A DNA stretch of 64,000 bases, taken from positions 752,501 to 816,500 of the forward strand of contig JAWNZC010000237.1 in assembly GCA_035771165.1 (NCBI GenBank), in the 5' to 3' direction. A program made the position numbers and the translations under genes. The notes under the pieces were generated by a model that was not told the origin of the DNA, made no database searches, and saw only the letters and a program-made list of their open reading frames with translations. Shown here in pieces: positions 38,420 through 48,856 of the stretch. Source of the stretch: Paragorgia papillata (Eukaryota; Cnidaria; Anthozoa; Scleralcyonacea; Coralliidae). Every line of letters starts with the position of its first letter. Position 1 is the stretch's first letter.

Positions 38420-38715
38420 ACAACAAAATACCATCAATCTCTTGTGGACACACGACCCAAAGATCTTGAACATAAACTTAATTTACTGACCACTTTTAAA
38501 AACTTTAACTTTTCAGTCAAGTCCGTTTCTACGACTAACTTTAAAAACAATGATTTTGTATATAATTAAGAATATTTTATTATTATTTATAGTTTAAGCT
38601 TTTAGGTTTAGGTTTTAGATGTAGATTTTAATCATGTTTTACAACCGAATACGACCCCACAAGCTGTAAGCTTAAAACTTTATCGTATTCAAATAAAGGC
38701 AATCTAATCTAATCG
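38420..38715 (+). mobile_element. Probable LINE 3' UTR and tail
   Basis: AT-rich sequence that ends CAAATAAAGGCAATCTAATC with a short AATCT repeat tail, the form of LINE 3' ends. No coding part recognised. Moderate guess. Confidence 0.4.
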
Positions 38716-40301
38716 AGGATCTTCTTAAGTCACTCTTTTTCAGCTGATGTCAACTACTCTGTGTCCAACTGTAAGCTCGGGTTCTTATAATTACATTTAA
38801 TTTACGTTCTCTGTTCGTGCCCGAGTGCCAACAAACTGCCTGGAGTGAAGCAGCTCGTTTTATGCTTTTGGTGGGTAAACAGTCTGATTGTCACTTGTTG
38901 ATTTGGTTTAATCAAAGAAGACCAATCAGAGACAGGCACGAAGAATGTGTTGGCTTCAATTGTTTACATGACCAGGGGCGGACTGGCCAGTCGGGCTTAC
39001 CGGGCAAACGCCCGGTGGGCCCCTTGCCTGTTGGGCCCCCTTTGGGCCCTTAAATATTTTTGACTTTGCAAAAGTAAAAAAAGGCTATGTATCAATCAGG
39101 CAATACATGCTTAGGATAAAATAATTATCTAGCCTTTATAGTGGAAGCTACTGTATAGTTTCTTCCGACATTTTGAGTTCTGGAATTATGAAGAAAGCAA
39201 TTAATAAAATATAATTACTCCATTAATATAAAACCAGTTCATTGTAAACGTGGTGCACAGAAAATGCGTAAAAAAAGGTGGACGACTTGCAAGAAGCAGC
39301 TCCTCTGAAAAGAGAACAATGTTTAGGGTCCGTAGAGTTGGAGGGAAGTGCATGTACCAATCTTCCTCGTTTTCCCCTCCTAATATAGAGTCGTTCTTTA
39401 TAATTTGTTGAGTTTACTCGAAAAGAAAATGTGGATCTAAAAAGTTTGAAACGCTTCAAACATCTGATCTACAATCATATTAAAATATACGTTGTATAGT
39501 CGATAAGTGGTTAGCGCATGGGAAAGAATGCGTACGGAAATGCGTCGTCCTTTGTTTTCAATTGGTAACCATAGCTCAGGCCTTAACAGGCTTTGACCTT
39601 ACAGTCCATGCATATTTTAACATTTAATATACTATTCAAAGCCTAATTTGGACAAAATCTTTGTTAACAATGAGGAAATGTGCCATAACAAACATGTCAG
39701 TTAAAACTATTAAAAGTTTGCTCAAAACTGCTGTCAGAATGTGGGAAATGCCATTTCAGAGACCCAAATTCGCGGGATCTTATTGGTAGCATCAACGAGT
39801 GTGGAAATTTAAACTCGCAATATCCTCCTTACACCAACAAAGCAGCTTTTCCTTTTGGCAGATTTGGAAGTAAACTTCTTGGTCGATCTTCCCATGCTGG
39901 AAAAGTCTCTGAGGATATATTTATACCTTGTGCTTTAATATTTCTTTAAGTAGCTTAGCCCTAATATTAAAAGCGTCTCAATGGTCAGAAATACATCTTG
40001 GTGAAAAAGTTTGGAGAAAGAAGTCAAAACGCTCACCCTACTTAAATTACATTTCGAATCAAGCCAAACAACAACAACTGTAAGCTCTGAAATTTTGAAC
40101 TTGAGCGAATACTAATATATTGAAGGAATACCGCAGAATCCCGAAAGTATATAGCGGCCCCCCCGTAAGTGGCGACCCATCGTAAGTAGGGGCCCCCCGT
40201 AAGTAGCAGCTCTTTTGAAAAAACTGTCGCCAGCGTATTTCAGTCATCGCTTGATTAACTCGAAAGTGTTAAGTTTCAACTATCAACCAAAGCTATAGTA
40301 A

Positions 40302-40524
40302 AGCCCTAATCAAACGAGAACGCAAGTCATCTCAAGTTGGCAGTCGGAATTTCTTTGGCGGTCGTCGAACTCCCCAAATTAACAAAATAAAGGTTTCATG
40401 AGTGTTTTAAACAAGTTTTAACTTTGTCACGGTACATGATATTTTCGGGAAACTATTCAGAGCGGCTGGCTGAGATCGCGTGACTGCCAACTTGTGATGA
40501 CTGCGTTCTCGTTTGATTAGGGCT
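40302..40524. mobile_element. MITE, AGCCCTAATCAAACG family, copy 2
   Basis: Near-identical to copy 1 (about 95% by eye), TAA at 40299-40301 and 40525-40527. Its right arm keeps GTGATGACTGCGTTCTCG, deleted in copy 1. Confidence 0.78.
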
Positions 40525-40827
40525 TAAAACAGTCAAAGTCGAAATGGCATAAGGAAAAAGTAAAGGAAATTAAATGTGGTAAATAGGAAGGGACAAAGAA
40601 GAATATTCTACAGTATGTTAACATATTTTACCACCCGAAAGTAGCGCCCCCCCCCCCCGTAAGTAGGGGAACAGCGGATAAAACCGAAAGTAAGGGGGGC
40701 CGCTACTTTCGGGATTCTACGGTAGCCGCTTTGAATTTTGGTGATCAACAGCGAGTTTTGGCGCGACAATTTTGACACCAAACAGGGTACCGCTCATTAA
40801 CACCATGTCTAACAAGATTATGCGTTA

Positions 40828-41057
40828 AGGCCTGGCCAAACGCTTTCAACATTTCATGCAATTTGAACATGTTCAAATTTCGTTCTACATCGTTCAACAT
40901 CATTCAACAGGGTGGCCAAACGCTTTCAACATGTTGAATCACGGTTGATTGCGAACCACATGTGAACAACGAGTTAGGGGGCGCCGAGCAAAGAGCCTGG
41001 GTACGAGGTTGTGTTGAACGATGTTGAATGAAATGTTGAAAGCGTTTGGCCAGGCCT
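40828..41057. mobile_element. Harbinger-type MITE (TTA duplication)
   Basis: Ends AGGCCTGGCCAAACGCTTTC and its complement, TTA at 40825-40827 and 41058-41060. Carries a fragment of the CCTGGGTACGAGGTT repeat (40995-41012). Confidence 0.7.
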
Positions 41058-41177
41058 TTAGATGAGAGTTGCACGCCAAACTTGGACAATGTTGTTTGTC
41101 GCAAAGTTACTAATATGAGCAGTTTGTCCCAAATACTAAAAAAATAGAGTAATCTTCAAAAATAGCAGCTCCATTTT

Positions 41178-41275
41178 AACTCTTTCCTGTCCGAATTGGT
41201 CTTTAGTATTTTATTCTGGCTAACGCCAGACGATTTTATTCACCTCTGGGGAAGCCCTCGGACAGGAATGACTAA
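41178..41275. repeat. Dispersed copy of the 107-base unit
   Basis: Matches the units at 26395-26712 from AACTCTTTCCTGTCCGAATT to CGGACAGGAATGAC. Confidence 0.85.
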
Positions 41276-41843
41276 TGAGTTAATAAGCCACAGCTACCCC
41301 GAGCTCAGCCCTTCGGGCAGTGACGAAATACGAGTAATGTGGATGGTTGGTTTTTTTTTTACCGAATTAAGTTCTGACCTACTTATAAGATAGTTCCGTT
41401 AAAGCTTTGCACGTAATTAGTATCTAAATTGGAAAAAACATTTTCAATAAAGACTTCTGTGAACCATTTCTTAAAAACAGATTCTCAAATCAGAATTTCA
41501 TTTCCGGTTAGGGTCGGTTACGGAGTCATAATGGTTTTCACACGAAAGGTCAAAACGACATTGGACAATGCTGCGAATTCTGAACCCAGTGTAAACCTTC
41601 CCAGCTTTACTCACACCAAAACACAAATGTCTGTCACTCAGTTCTGTTGTAAGAAACCTTATTTTTTTAATTCTATCTACAACAAATATATTCTCAAAAT
41701 CTAACGTTTAGTTTCCAACTGTTTTGTTATTATTCGTAAAGTAAATCTTGGCACAGTTGGAGACCCTTGTTCGACACTGTATCAAGCTTGGCCCAATGTT
41801 TTGCTTTTGATATCCTTTGAAAAAATGTTAAAATCTTTTAAAT

Positions 41844-42737
41844 CTAGAGGAGTTTCGACGATGCTAGTTCGCGTTGTCCGGTAAACATTTCTCTCATTTT
41901 CTCGTGGTACATTTTAATCTGGTTTCCAAGTTCCTCGGTATCCCAAGTTAATTGCAACGCCTCCTCCTCCAACTTCTTGCGTCGTTCTTTAGCACCGCTA
42001 ACTTTCAACTGCAATTCATAAAAGGTGTTCTCCATTTCGCTCTTGCTCGATTCTTTGTAGTTCGTGCTTACCGAATTCGCTTGCATATCCACAGCTGTAA
42101 TCTTCTCCTGAGCCACGATTATTCGTCTCATACAAAACTCCATCTTCTTGTCAGTTTCTTCGACGCGGACTTCCAAACTATGCAGTTTCTGCTTCGCTTG
42201 CCAGCAGTCCTCCGCTTTCTGCTTTGCCTCTAAATGAACCCGTTCCTTGCGCTTCTCCAGAGCTTCCACCTCTCCACGAGTTTGCTCCAGGACTTTTTCG
42301 AAGTGCTTATTTTCGCCGAACACATTCTTTAGCTCGTACATCTTGGACTTAGCCAGTGGAATTTGGTTCTCAACATCGGCTAAATCCCGTTCCCTGTCAG
42401 CTATTTTGTTCCTCAAATCCGCGCATTTCTCACGCGCTTCTTGGGTGCGTTGATCGGCGTCGAGTTTCTCTTCTTCGAAGACTTTCGCTTTAGTGTTGTG
42501 TTCGCGAATCGAGTCTTGTGCGTCTGCAATCTTTCGACGAATTGAAACGAACGTGCTGGTCATCTCGAGTCGCTGTTCGTGAAGGACTTTGGCCATTTTA
42601 AAAGCAAACTTACTGACCGGAGCCGACAACAGAAATCTCAGATCACAAAAGTCGCGAGCAGATGTGACCCCTGTTTGTACCAGAGCCACAGAGAACACAA
42701 CACAACAGAATGTCAAACAGAGAAGGCGCATACACAA
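41844..42737 (-). CDS. Single-exon coiled-coil protein, tropomyosin-like
   Basis: 297 codons without an intron. From residue 48 to the end the protein is almost wholly alpha-helical coiled coil, rich in E, K, R, Q and A, without Pro runs (MAKVLHEQRLEMTSTFVSIR, KCADLRNKIADRERDLADVE, VSGAKERRKKLEEEALQL). Two starts are possible. ATG at 42737 adds a 27-residue hydrophobic, signal-like leader (MCMRLLCLTFCCVVFSVALV); ATG at 42596 (context AAAATGGCC, better Kozak) gives 250 residues, close to short tropomyosins. The intact long frame and coherent amino-acid use argue that it is real; lack of introns may mean a retrogene. Tropomyosin relationship is an inference from length and composition; generic coiled-coil protein is the alternative. 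Confidence 0.7.
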   Translation of the reverse strand: MCMRLLCLTFCCVVFSVALVQTGVTSARDFCDLRFLLSAPVSKFAFKMAKVLHEQRLEMTSTFVSIRRKIADAQDSIREHNTKAKVFEEEKLDADQRTQEAREKCADLRNKIADRERDLADVENQIPLAKSKMYELKNVFGENKHFEKVLEQTRGEVEALEKRKERVHLEAKQKAEDCWQAKQKLHSLEVRVEETDKKMEFCMRRIIVAQEKITAVDMQANSVSTNYKESSKSEMENTFYELQLKVSGAKERRKKLEEEALQLTWDTEELGNQIKMYHEKMREMFTGQRELASSKLL

Positions 42738-43235
42738 CGTTGTTTGCGTTGTTGCTATCGTGTTACTGCTGATAACAACGAAAGTAATTGATGCATGCCA
42801 GACGGATGACGTATATCGCCATAGTTCTCATTTGCTGTTCGCTCATTCGGCATCCGCGCTGTCCAAACATGGCAAATCCTGGACCACTGTGCCTTGACCG
42901 AATAGCGAACAAGGTCAAAGATGAAACATCTGCCACTAAAGTCGTTGAAAAGCGAGTTCACTAAACTGTCAAAAAACGACTTTGGAAACAACGTAGCCAA
43001 TAATAGACGCAAACTCTTTTGTAATCCAGCAAAACGTAGACACGACAACTGGCTTCAGGCGAGCAGTTTTTAGCTGTCTGGCCAACGCCGGTGACAACTG
43101 ATAATCTCACTGATAAATGTAATATCAATAGGATCTTTGAATGAGTGACTAAAGGTTAATTGTACTCAGAATTTTGTAACGACTTGGGTTTTTAAATGAC
43201 AATGAGCATGTTACTTAAGCAAACAATTAAAAATC

Positions 43236-44675
43236 CTGTGAGCTCTATATATAACTGGAATGATATCTGCTGGTCATTGACTGGGCAAAGATTGAAGCCA
43301 AACATGGCGGACAAGTAGGCCTAAAGTACGTATAGTTCCAGTCTCCTACGCGGTCTTTTGACCAATCAGACTTCTTTCTCAGGAATTCTCTCACATCCAC
43401 CGAACTAAACACAACATCTCACCAAGTGACTTTACCATACTTCCTCTCGTTCTAACTCTAATCTTGAACTTCTTCTTCGCGAGAGCTTACTCATTTCAAA
43501 ATCTCGACCTTCTCCAAATGAAAATATTTCCTCTATACCACTTTCGTTGTTTTGATATATTTTATTTTTGTCATCTTTATTTTTTCTTTGCCTTTTACGT
43601 TATTTCACACCTCATCTTGTTATGTTCATCTTTCATCACATCCTTCACACATTTCTGTTTTGTACTTGTCACCTGGTAAGCATTTCATTGGTCTATTATA
43701 TAATTTAAAATTGTTTAATCTCTTTTTGATCGTTTGTAGTTTAAATTTTTTTATTAATAGTTTTAATTTTTTTTTTTACCGTTTTTTTCTTGTAATATGA
43801 AACTATATTAATGTTATATATAAGTATATTCAATGTAATCTTTAAGTCATTCTGAAGATGTTACTGGTTAAGGTGGCTCCCTACGGTAATTTCAATAGGG
43901 GACTGGTGACTAGAAATAGTATAGCTACGCATGCGTAAATAGCGATCTTGTCGATTCGAAATTCTATGACCGCGTCGACATAGATGTTAGACGTGTAGAC
44001 GTTCGGTGAATTTTGCTAAAATTTTGTAAATAAGTAGTTTATAAAAAGTTATAAAGTAAGAACATTTTTAAATCGATAATTGCGAAGAATCTGTACCTAC
44101 AACCCTCTCTGATTTTGTGCATGGATATTCTCCACACCAGTATCTGTCATCTCAGCAATTTTTAAAAAATTTCACCGAAGCAAACTGAAGACATGCCGCT
44201 TCAATTATGCAATATTTGAAAATATACCAAAGTTCCAACGTCATTATTACCATGGTAACAGCAAATAATCGAACTTTTTTATAGATATTTTATACCTGCG
44301 ATATTTCTGCTATAGTAAAGGTCTACCTAGTATTTATCTAACAATTTTTTAAACTTGTGAATAACATTAGATAATGAGCGTATGAAATAGCGCGTATTTA
44401 TTGAAACTATAGGGAGCCACCTTAAGTAACGAAACGTCAATAAATATATTTTGTTTTTAAATGGTTTCCTTTCGTTATGGTATTGCATTTTAAAATTTTG
44501 AGCTGGGCTCTTATATTCATTTTGCGATTACGGTTTCCGCCCGGTAAATCACTTGCTACAAATCAGACTTGACCAGACCGCGTAGAAGACTGGAACTATA
44601 CGTACTTCAGACCATCGTCACGTTGTCCGCCACAAAGATATCATTCCAGTTATATATAGAGAGCTCAGTGGGCTC
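43236..44675. mobile_element. 1.4 kb element with about 120-base inverted ends, host of the MITE at 43872
   Basis: Left GAGCTCTATATATAACTGGA... ACGTATAGTTCCAGTCTCCT and the right arm (44565-44672) are inverted copies. AT-rich interior, no gene seen; short open frames at 43464-43800 are low-complexity. Confidence 0.6.
43872..44421. mobile_element. MITE with GGTGGCTCC ends and TTAA flanks
   Basis: Ends GGTGGCTCCCTACGGTAATT and CTATAGGGAGCCACC, TTAA at 43868-43871 and 44422-44425. The interior differs from the copy at 4898. Confidence 0.72.
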
Positions 44676-45095
44676 GCCCTCGGGTCATAATCGAGGGTGG
44701 GCATGAAAACTATATGGTCAGCAGTCACACATGCAGCTTTGCATATAACGCCAAAACAAACCCTCGATATTAGTATCATTCAATGCAGCATGTTGTGCTC
44801 TTTAAGATGAGCGTTGTGATTCAATGTAGTTGTATTTTGATAAGATTAGTTAGTTTTGGTGTTCATTGGTCAAAATGAAAGCTATTACGCAAATTATTAA
44901 GCTGTAACTTCTGGCACAACTTGAATATTTATTTTGATGAGAAATTTTTATAGTAATAGTAAGAATGGTGGTATTAATAGTGAGTTAGTGACTATGATCA
45001 GTTTTATATGTAATGATGATGGTCTCATGGTCATGACGATAATAGTGGTGGTGATGATGATAACGACGTTTGAATATCTTTACAAATATATTTAA

Positions 45096-45629
45096 AGTCC
45101 TAATCAAACGAGAACGCAAGTTTTAGCTTCTGCTTGCTTGTGTCTCGTTTGACCGCCAGCTTGCGATGACTTGCGGTGACCTGCGTTAGCTTGCGACTAA
45201 TTTGATCTTCTTGTTCAGTTTTCTTCAACTTGCCAGAGCTTGCGAAACGTTTGAACACAAAACGCGTGGGAACTAGCGGAAGTGCAGAACTTGCGACGAC
45301 GTTTGACTGGTGGTGGCACAGCATATCCTCCTACCTAGAATTACCAATAACCACAACACCCCTCTAGGATTTTTAGCTTTATGTGTTCAAGTTTAACATC
45401 CCGCATGTGGGACAGAGAATTACCTACAATTACCAATTATTGGTAATTCAAGGACGTTTCACACTTACTGATTATTGGTAATTCTAGGTAGGAGGACATG
45501 TCGGGTGGCATCGCAAGTCATCGTAAGCTAACTTGCGATGACTTGCGACGACGTTTGACTGGTGGTGGCATCGCAAGTCATCGTAAGCTAACTTGCGATG
45601 ACTTGCGTTCTCGTTTGATTTATAGGGCT
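45096..45629. mobile_element. MITE, AGCCCTAATCAAACG family, copy 3, enlarged and with a nested hairpin
   Basis: Ends AGTCCTAATCAAACGAGAAC and CGTTTGATTTATAGGGCT, TAA on both sides. The interior is made of CTTGCGATGACTTGCG repeats and holds a second MITE (45326-45496) with ends TCCTCCTACCTAGAATTACC. Confidence 0.7.
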
Positions 45630-46571
45630 TAAAGTTCTTTAAATAATTGAACTAACGAGCCACGTGACATGCAAAAACCATGTAGGGTCGTCTACTGATC
45701 TCTAAAAGAACACTAGATCGGGTAACTAATTGTTTGTCAGGGTCAGAAAAGTTTTTGGTTGTAAAAAGCGAAAAAAAGAAGAAAAACGACAACAAACTCC
45801 GTAGCGACATTTCAACCATTTGGTCCCTTTGTAACTAATGCAACATTCTGGTTTAATTTTCCAAACAATAGTTCTCGGTCCAATCTCTTTTAGCGATCAG
45901 TGGGTTCAATCTCTTTCCCAGAGCCTGCGTTATCCCTGATCTGCGACGGGGGTTCTCCGCGCGCTTTACGATTGCCCGCGCGCCTGCGAATAGAAGCCTC
46001 TGCGGAGGAGAGAGGCGACGGGGTGGGGTCACCTTTAAGCCTGGTTTCCATTAACCTGCGATAAGGCCAGTTACAACTGGCCTGATCGCAGGTTAGGTTT
46101 CCATATACAGTCGAACCTCTACTTTGGGACGCCTTTTGTCCCGGTAGACGGCTAACATAATGTTCTTATCGTGTAACCTCTATTAAAGGGACACCTCTAA
46201 GGGACGGGGACACTTTTTAAGCTTCCACATAGTACATAGCCACCAGACAAAATTAATAGGATTTATTAATAGGATGACAGCTTTTGAAACTTGAGCTTTA
46301 ATTTATTCTGAGTAAATGATAATTGGAAAATAATGTGATGCTTTCTTTTTACAAGTCTTGTAAAAAATAAGAGGCACGTGATGCGGCTAAATCACAACAA
46401 ACTAACGGCTGCGTGTTCGTGTCATGATTACTTTAATACTAAAGCTAATGTTTCAATTTTGAATAATATATCATTTTATCGATGTTCATGTAAAAAAAAA
46501 CACATTTTTGTTTAGTTGGTTAATTATTAACAAAACCTCCAGAACCTCTATTCAAGGGACACCTCCATTAA

Positions 46572-48082
46572 GGGGCTGTTTACATGGGAGGTGGGACGGG
46601 ACGTTTGCCGGGACGGGACGGTTTTCATCCCGGGTTTACATGAGAATGTTCCTACCGGGACGATTTCACCCTGGAATACCCGGGACGTTCAACAAGCATC
46701 TCTAGTTCGTGTTGGACATGTTCGGTATTTCGCTTTTTTTAAGAAAACTAAAGCTATTTTAATTAATAATAGTTTTATTAAAAGACAATATTGCAGCCAA
46801 AAGCTGAATTACATTGCGTTGTGTTAAGAATTTACAAAATGTCCTATAATATAATATTTAAATACAATTCTAATATAATAGTGTTCCTAAATAAAAAATT
46901 AGCGTTTGAAATTTCTGGCAGAGGCAACGATAAAAGAGTTTGAAAACCTGTTTGTCTTGCACCTAGGAAAGTTAAAAACTCTTTTATGTCTCAGAGATCG
47001 ACTACTTCCGTTGTTAAAGTCAGGTAATAAGTCGTAAAGTTTATGATTTGGGTCATTTGCAATTGTTCCGAATAATTTTCCGCATGCGATGTTTCTGCGT
47101 TCATGTAGAGTTGGCATTGCAACAGTTGCAAGCGCTTCTTTGTATGGCACACCATATCCTAAGATGGTAGCTAAGGCCCGCTTCTGCAACCGTTCTAAAT
47201 CGTCGCTTAGGTACGCGGGCAGTACATGGTGAAACACTGGTGATGCGTATTCGATGACATTCCTGATACACGTACATTAGAATTGTACCAAGTCACTACA
47301 TGATACCTTCGCCCGCTTTAATTGACGTAAAAAGTACATACGTTTGGATGCTTTCTTAACTATACTGTCGACATGAAAATTCCATTTTAGATCGTTAGTT
47401 ATTGTAATTCCCAAAAGCTTTACTTGAGTTACAAGTTCAAGCTCCTTGTCATTGATAATCAGAGGTGAACATGGGGTTAATACTTTGGAAAATTGGACAC
47501 GTATTTCTTTACATTTATCCTCGTTAAGCGTAAATTTCAAATCATCCGATTGTATCTTTGTCGGATAAACTGTACGTATGTTGTACCCAGATGAATTATC
47601 TTTCTTCCAGTATATTTTATAACTTCTACAGTGGATTATTTCTTGAGAAAACGTTCGGAGTGGCAAACGACTAGGCACTCCTCTTCTCTGGTTATAAATC
47701 CATGTCCTATTTACACGAATTTTTGGCCTTAGGTTAGGGTGTGTGTTGGGGTAAGGCTTTCATGAAGTACCTGGGTTATGTAGGACATGGAATTATTACC
47801 TCTTCTCTGTGGAAGCCATTTTTGTTTTTGCATCACATGACAAATGTTGCAAAGTCAGCATAATACCGTCCCGGCAAAGCGGGACGGAGTGTTTACATGA
47901 GAAGAATTGTCTTGGATTTGCCGGGATCCCGGTTGGGAAAAGCGGGAGCTTTGCCGGGATGGGATGAAAAACGTCCCGGCAAACATCTTTCCATATAAAC
48001 GGAACGGGATAAATAAGAGATATATACATGTATGGTGACATCCCGGCAAACGTCCCGTCCCGCCTCCCATGTAAACAGCACC
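46572..48082. mobile_element. Harbinger-type element (TAA duplication) carrying a dead LINE fragment
   Basis: Ends GGGGCTGTTTACATGGGAGG and CCTCCCATGTAAACAGCACC, flanked by TAA (46569-46571 and 48083-48085). Subterminal CGGGACGGGACGTTTGCC repeats occur at both ends. The host sequence around it (AGGGACACCTCCATTAA and on to GGGGGCCGACTTTTC) is itself an older repeat. Confidence 0.75.
46899..47690 (-). pseudogene. LINE reverse transcriptase fragment, 5'-truncated and with in-frame stop
   Basis: Two open stretches in one frame (47280-47678 and 46899-47276) are split by TAA at 47277-47279. They encode DDLKFTLNEDKCKEIRVQFS, LLGITITNDLKWNFHVD, KKASKRMYFLRQLKRA, then RNVIEYASPVFHHVLP and DDLERLQKRALATILGYG. 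This is the thumb and C-terminal part of a non-LTR (CR1/Jockey-like) reverse transcriptase. The endonuclease and catalytic FxDD box are missing. It sits inside a Harbinger-type element (46572-48082) and is dead. Confidence 0.85.
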
Positions 48083-48646
48083 TAAGGGGGCCGACTTTTC
48101 TCTGTCCCGAGAGTGTCCTCCTAATCGCTGTTTCCAAATGATCGAGTTGATTGCGGCCATTGTTTTTATCATCCGCTGGGATGCATACTGATCGCCAAGA
48201 TCACTGAGATTGCAAAATCACCGTTTCCATATAAAACGCAACGATCGCTGATATAGAACATTTTCTATCTCGGCGATCGTCGCGATCGCAGCGATCGTTG
48301 CGTCAGTGGTTTCCATATGACCAAGTTCATTTTTGAGCGACCGTAGCGATTATATGGAAACCAGGCCTTAGAGTGCAGAAAGCGGAGATAAGAACCATTC
48401 CTATGAGAGGAATCTCACTTCAGGGCAAGCAGCACTTTAAACGTTCACTGCCACGTGTTTGATGTCTCTGACCTGATTCACAAAACTCTTCCTCGTAACT
48501 GAGTTGCTTCGTAGAAACAGCGAACAAAATGTCAAACTGGGTCCAAGTCACGCCAATGTACAAGTTAGCCAATGTGGTTACTTTTCTCCGAATTAAAATA
48601 GTCATTCCGAAATTGATTGTAAACATTTCTTAAGCGGTCGTCAGCG

Positions 48647-48856
48647 CTATTGATTTCTCCTTCCTAAACAGCAATAAAAAAAAGTTGGACATAACAAAAG
48701 ACATAGCCAAGTGAATAGTGGTCTTCTTTGTGTGGATACTGTGATGCAAACACGCGCGGAATGTAAGGATATATTGTAGGACTTGAGAGAAACCATAAAA
48801 TGCCTCACAAGTGCTCGGTTCACTGCTTCAAGATACTCCCAGGACTGGCAATGTTT
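48647..48856 (-). CDS. Exon of unrecognised gene (last in window, end uncertain)
   Basis: 70 codons including stop, in phase with the exon at 50847. Residues 1-16 (KHCQSWEYLEAVNRAL) look like ordinary coding sequence; the following 53 residues may be real (membrane tail) or intron read past a GTGAGG donor at 48808. Confidence 0.45.
   Translation of the reverse strand, partial: KHCQSWEYLEAVNRALVRHFMVSLKSYNISLHSARVCITVSTQRRPLFTWLCLLLCPTFFYCCLGRRNQ

Larger units (their letters stand above)
37157..41843. other. Intergenic region upstream of DNALI1
   Basis: Holds the hAT MITE (37510), probable LINE tail (38420), a CAGGGGCGGACTGGCCAGTC hAT-like terminus (38972), MITE copies at 40302 and 40828 and unassigned sequence. 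A repeat with CCCGAAAGTA...GGGGCC units borders 40155-40710. No exon recognised. Confidence 0.5.

Noticed and set aside
43464..43800. Phe-rich frames
   Set aside because: T-rich interior of a non-coding transposable element.
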